Assembly: GCA_900544865.1 (NCBI GenBank)
Contig: UQXA01000008.1
Coordinates: 3,238-67,237, forward strand
Origin: an uncultured Collinsella sp.
Lineage (GTDB): Bacteria > Actinomycetota > Coriobacteriia > Coriobacteriales > Coriobacteriaceae
Length of the DNA: 64,000 bases
Direction of reading: 5' to 3'
Positions within the stretch are counted from its first letter, which is position 1; each line of letters begins with the position of its first letter. The notes below the pieces were generated by a model. That model saw only the letters and a list, made by a program, of their open reading frames with translations, was not told the origin of the DNA and did not search any database. Shown piece after piece: positions 61,026 through 64,000 of the stretch. The position numbers and the translations under genes are program-made.

Positions 61026-62687
61026 ATGACCAAGCATGTGTTCGTAACCGGTGGCGTGGTTTCGTCCCTGGGCAAGGGTATCACCGCGGCCTCGCTGGGC
61101 CGTCTGCTCAAGTCGCGTGGCTACAAAGTAACGATGCAGAAGGCCGATCCGTATCTGAACGTCGACCCCGGTACCATGAGCCCCTTCCAGCATGGTGAGG
61201 TCTTCGTTACCGAGGATGGTTACGAGTCCGACCTGGACCTGGGCCATTACGAGCGCTTTATTGATGAGAACCTGACCCGCGATTCCAACTTTACGACCGG
61301 CGCCATCTATAAGAGCTTGATCGCCCGCGAGCGTCGCGGCGACTTTTTGGGCGGTACCGTGCAGGTGATTCCTCACGTCACCAATGCCATTAAGGACAAG
61401 TTCCGCCGCATCGAGGAGCAGACCGGCTCCGATGTAGTCATCACCGAGCTGGGCGGCACGATCGGCGACATCGAGTCCCAACCGTTTGTCGAGGCCATCC
61501 GTCAGTACCGCAAGGAGGCCGGCCCCGAGAACGTCTGCTACATCCACGTGTCGCTCGTTCCCTATATCGCCGCCGCCCACGAGGTCAAGACCAAGCCCAC
61601 GCAGCATTCCGTCAAGGAGCTCCGCAGCTTTGGCATTCAGCCCGATATCATCGTGCTGCGCTCCGACCACCATATCGATGACGCTATCCGCGGAAAGATC
61701 GCAAGCTTCTGCGACGTCGACACCGATTGCGTCTTTACCAACGAGGACTGCGCGAGCATTTACGATGTTCCGCAGCTGCTTGCCGAGCAGGACTTTGACC
61801 TGCGCATTTGCGAGCGCCTGGGTCTGGACCCGCGTGAGCGCGACATGAGCGAGTGGAACGAGTTCCTGCGCAAACAGAATCACGCCAACCATCACGCCGA
61901 CAAGGTGAAGATCGCCGTCGTGGGCAAGTACACGCAGCTGCCCGATGCGTACCTGTCGGTTATCGAGGCCCTGCACCATGCGGGCGTCTTCTACGATCGC
62001 CACGTTGACGTGCAGCTGGTCGATGGCGAGAGCCTCGATGAGCAGAACGTCTCCGAGGTCCTGGGTGACGCCTCGGGCATCTTGGTCCCTGGCGGCTTTG
62101 GTAAGCGCGCCCTGGAGGGCAAGATCCTCGCGGCCGAGTTCGCCCGCGAGCACAAGATTCCGTATCTGGGCATTTGCCTGGGTATGCAGGTGGCCGTGTG
62201 CGAATTTGCCCGCAACGTCGTCGGCCTTGCCGGCGCCAGCTCTTCCGAGTTCGATCCGGATGGCCCGTATAGTGTCATCGACCTGATGAGCTCGCAGGAG
62301 GACGTGACCGAGAAGGGCGGCACCATGCGTCTGGGTGCCTATCCGTGCAAGCTTGCTGCCGATTCCCTCGCTCGCGAGGCATATGGCGAGGAGCTCGTCT
62401 ACGAGCGTCACCGTCACCGCTTTGAGTTTAACAACGCCTTCCGTGACCAGCTCGAGGACGCCGGCTTGGTTATCTCGGGTCTGTCGCCCGACGAGCGCCT
62501 GGTCGAGATGGTCGAGCTGCCGCGCGACATGCATCCGTGGTATGTGGCAACCCAGGCTCATCCCGAGTTCAAGAGCCGCCCGACCAACCCGCAGCCGCTG
62601 TTCCGCGAGTTCGTGCGCGCTTCGATCGGCCAGCACGAGGGTGTCGACCGTCTGCAGGTGACGCCCATGAACCTCGCTACGGACTAA
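61026..62687 (+). CDS. pyrG: CTP synthase
   Basis: 553 aa, usual length. Makes CTP from UTP, ATP and glutamine. Synthetase domain KHVFVTGGVVSSLGKGITAASLGRLLKSRG (in pieces), GTVQVIPHVT; glutaminase with Cys in LGICLGMQVAVCEFAR and His/Glu in ATQAHPEFKSRP. A possible promoter with -10 TTACAAT sits near 60963. xerD follows after 2 bases. Confidence 0.97.
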   Translation: MTKHVFVTGGVVSSLGKGITAASLGRLLKSRGYKVTMQKADPYLNVDPGTMSPFQHGEVFVTEDGYESDLDLGHYERFIDENLTRDSNFTTGAIYKSLIARERRGDFLGGTVQVIPHVTNAIKDKFRRIEEQTGSDVVITELGGTIGDIESQPFVEAIRQYRKEAGPENVCYIHVSLVPYIAAAHEVKTKPTQHSVKELRSFGIQPDIIVLRSDHHIDDAIRGKIASFCDVDTDCVFTNEDCASIYDVPQLLAEQDFDLRICERLGLDPRERDMSEWNEFLRKQNHANHHADKVKIAVVGKYTQLPDAYLSVIEALHHAGVFYDRHVDVQLVDGESLDEQNVSEVLGDASGILVPGGFGKRALEGKILAAEFAREHKIPYLGICLGMQVAVCEFARNVVGLAGASSSEFDPDGPYSVIDLMSSQEDVTEKGGTMRLGAYPCKLAADSLAREAYGEELVYERHRHRFEFNNAFRDQLEDAGLVISGLSPDERLVEMVELPRDMHPWYVATQAHPEFKSRPTNPQPLFREFVRASIGQHEGVDRLQVTPMNLATD

Positions 62688-62689
62688 GG

Positions 62690-63631
62690 GTGCCGGCGAA
62701 TAAGGAACATACCGAAGCTACTCCCTCGTCGCTCGCCGTGGCGGCGGGGGAGTATCTCGATTACCTCGCGGTCGAGCGGGGTTTGGCGCGCAACACGATT
62801 GCGGCCTATCGTCGTGACCTGACGACGTACTGCGCCTATCTGGAGCGGGCGGGTATTGTGTCTTTTGAAGAGGTGACTCGTCAGGTCGTGGAGGGCTTTG
62901 TCGCCGACCGTCGCGATGGGGGCTATTCCGATGCCTCGGTGGAGCGTGCGCTTGCGGCCGTGAAGGGCCTGCATGCCTTTTTGGTGCGCGATGGGGCTGT
63001 GGCCCAAAATCCAACGGCGGCGTTGCGCCTGCCTAAAAAGGCTGAGCGTTTGCCGGAGTATCTATCGGTGGAGGATGTCTCGGCGCTGCTCGATCAAGAC
63101 TTCCCCGAGGGCGAGATGGGCTTGCGCGACCATGCCATCTTGGAAGTGCTCTACGGATGCGGTTTGCGTGTGAGCGAGTTGGTGGGGCTCGATGTGGGCG
63201 ATATCCATATCGACGATGGTTTTGTGCTCGTTCGCGGTAAGGGCTCGAAGGAACGCCTGTCCCCGCTGGTGGGAAGCGCGGCGCGAGCTCTGACGCTCTA
63301 TGTAACTGAGGGGCGTTCTCGCTTGGCGGCCCATGCCCGCGGAACCGAGACCTCGGCGGTCTTTTTAAATAAGAACGGCCGCCGTCTGTCGCGCCAGGGC
63401 ATCCATGCCATCTGTGAGCGCTACGGGCGCCAGGTGGGGCTGGTGGGACTCCATCCCCACACGCTGCGTCACTCCTTTGCTACCCATATGCTTGCGGGCG
63501 GCGCAGACCTCCGTGTGCTACAGGAGATCTTGGGACATGCCGATATATCGACCACGCAGGTCTACACGCATGTCGATCGTACGCAACTGACCGAGGTCTA
63601 TCTGGCGGCGCACCCGCTGGCGCATCGTTAA
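62690..63631 (+). CDS. xerD: Tyrosine site-specific recombinase XerD
   Basis: 313 aa from GTG 62690, two bases after the pyrG stop (a longer frame runs through pyrG and is rejected). Core-binding domain EYLDYLAVERGLARNTIAAYRRDL, catalytic set Arg in GCGLRVSEL, Lys in GKGSKERLSP, HTLRHSFATHML (HxxR), GHADISTTQVYTHV (His, Tyr nucleophile). Resolves chromosome dimers at dif with XerC. Confidence 0.95.
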   Translation: MPANKEHTEATPSSLAVAAGEYLDYLAVERGLARNTIAAYRRDLTTYCAYLERAGIVSFEEVTRQVVEGFVADRRDGGYSDASVERALAAVKGLHAFLVRDGAVAQNPTAALRLPKKAERLPEYLSVEDVSALLDQDFPEGEMGLRDHAILEVLYGCGLRVSELVGLDVGDIHIDDGFVLVRGKGSKERLSPLVGSAARALTLYVTEGRSRLAAHARGTETSAVFLNKNGRRLSRQGIHAICERYGRQVGLVGLHPHTLRHSFATHMLAGGADLRVLQEILGHADISTTQVYTHVDRTQLTEVYLAAHPLAHR

Positions 63632-63663
63632 CTCATCGCTGACCTGTATAATGATAGGTATTT

Positions 63664-63735
63664 GGGGACGGGTCCCAGATTGCCGCGGCGTGCTTTTGCG
63701 CGCGCATGGGCAATCTGGGGCCCGTCCCATTTTTT
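63664..63735 (+). terminator. REP-type palindrome acting as terminator after xerD
   Basis: GGGACGGG-T-CCCAGATTGCC pairs with GGCAATCTGGG-G-CCCGTCCC (20 pairs, one G-T), followed by ATTTTTTG. A TATAAT sits just before it at 63647. Confidence 0.7.
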
Positions 63736-63957
63736 GCCACTTGGCATCGCGGTGGTGGGCCGCACGTGCCTTGGGTGGGGGAGTTTGGGGGCGATGTGAA
63801 CGGCATGTAAAGGGACACAAAAATCGCCTCAAGGTCAACTTGAAGGTTGAGGTTGAACGGCGGGGTGCCACAGATGGCATCCCGCTGTTGCTGTAAACAC
63901 AACATATTGTGTTTTCGAACATATGCTTGGGGGTGTTTTGCAATATATGGTGGGTGG
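63736..63957. other. Final intergenic stretch, no gene seen
   Basis: About 220 bases. Contains CCTCAAGGTCAACTTGAAGG then TTGAGG (63821-63846), a dyad like that at 21421. A short open frame on the plus strand has no support. Confidence 0.35.
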
Positions 63958-64000
63958 CTGTCTCTTATACACATCTCCGAGCCCACGAGACTCCTGAGCA
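63958..64000. other. Sequencing adapter (Nextera), not genomic
   Basis: CTGTCTCTTATACACATCT (63958-63976) is the Nextera mosaic end, CCGAGCCCACGAGAC (63977-63991) the read-2 adapter, and TCCTGAGC (63992-63999) matches my memory of index N704. The window therefore ends at an assembly contig end. Confidence 0.97.

Noticed and set aside
62537..62689. Extended N-terminus for XerD overlapping pyrG
   Set aside because: The extra residues are Pro/Arg-rich shadow of pyrG; GTG 62690 gives the normal XerD length.
63633..63986. Minus-strand frame starting MGSEMCIRDS
   Set aside because: Its start is translated Nextera adapter.
1..64000. tRNA or rRNA genes
   Set aside because: I found no cloverleaf with a T-arm GTTCGA-type motif in place and no rRNA-like sequence.

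Overview
The window looks like a chromosomal contig end from a gut Coriobacteriia actinobacterium, most likely Collinsella or a close relative. I infer this from the high-GC coding sequence, lactate/acetate fermentation genes, an arginine deiminase pathway, a D-aspartate racemase/ligase pair and REP-rich intergenic DNA; no rRNA, tRNA or complete marker set is present to prove it. The last 43 bases are Illumina Nextera adapter plus index, not genome.

Left edge (1-3.3 kb): an AT-rich, probably acquired cassette with a truncated MFS exporter, a 773-aa B12-binding radical SAM enzyme and a 36-codon peptide gene, which reads as a peptide-modification (RiPP-like) locus. Then come nadE, an aminotransferase, L-lactate dehydrogenase, a DUF2974 hydrolase, a 37-kD nucleoid-associated protein and a RelE-type toxin-antitoxin pair (3.4-11 kb). 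At 11.2-16.6 kb lies the lysine/diaminopimelate block: a lysine riboswitch drives a LysA-DapA fusion, dapB and dapH on the minus strand, with a divergent M20 deacetylase that would complete the acetyl branch. A HigBA pair, small membrane proteins, a HTH gene with a Ser/Thr kinase, a secreted coiled-coil lysozyme-like protein, a MOSC protein and a D-Asp ligase/racemase pair follow (16.7-24.5 kb).

At 24.6-28.1 kb (minus) an ECF transporter (S, A-A fusion, T) is preceded by a leader peptide with three consecutive Trp codons and a terminator. This is a classical tryptophan attenuator, so the orphan transporter is probably for tryptophan or a related compound. Next are a membrane-anchored C69 dipeptidase, a lipid kinase, RNase D, a YugP-type protease, xseAB, a HIT protein, a LysR regulator and an MFS transporter (28-37.8 kb), then two unlike acetate kinases and pta (38-41.6 kb), UDP-galactopyranose mutase with a GT2 glycosyltransferase (41.8-44 kb), and a minus-strand run of P1 peptidase, maf, a DJ-1 protein, an rRNA methyltransferase and ppk1 (44.4-50.6 kb).

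At 50.6-58.2 kb is the arginine deiminase region: two arcA copies whose 1267-bp repeats appear identical, with diverged flanks and an aminotransferase between them, followed by arcB and an ArcD/YfcC-type carrier; arcC is absent. DUF1846, a small HTH protein, pyrG and xerD close the window.

Two families of non-coding structured elements stand out. One has copies at 11065-11195 (+) and 58341-58471 (-); the other has copies at 44056-44163 (+) and 44257-44381 (-). In each family a conserved core sits inside an outer stem whose sequence differs between copies yet stays fully paired.
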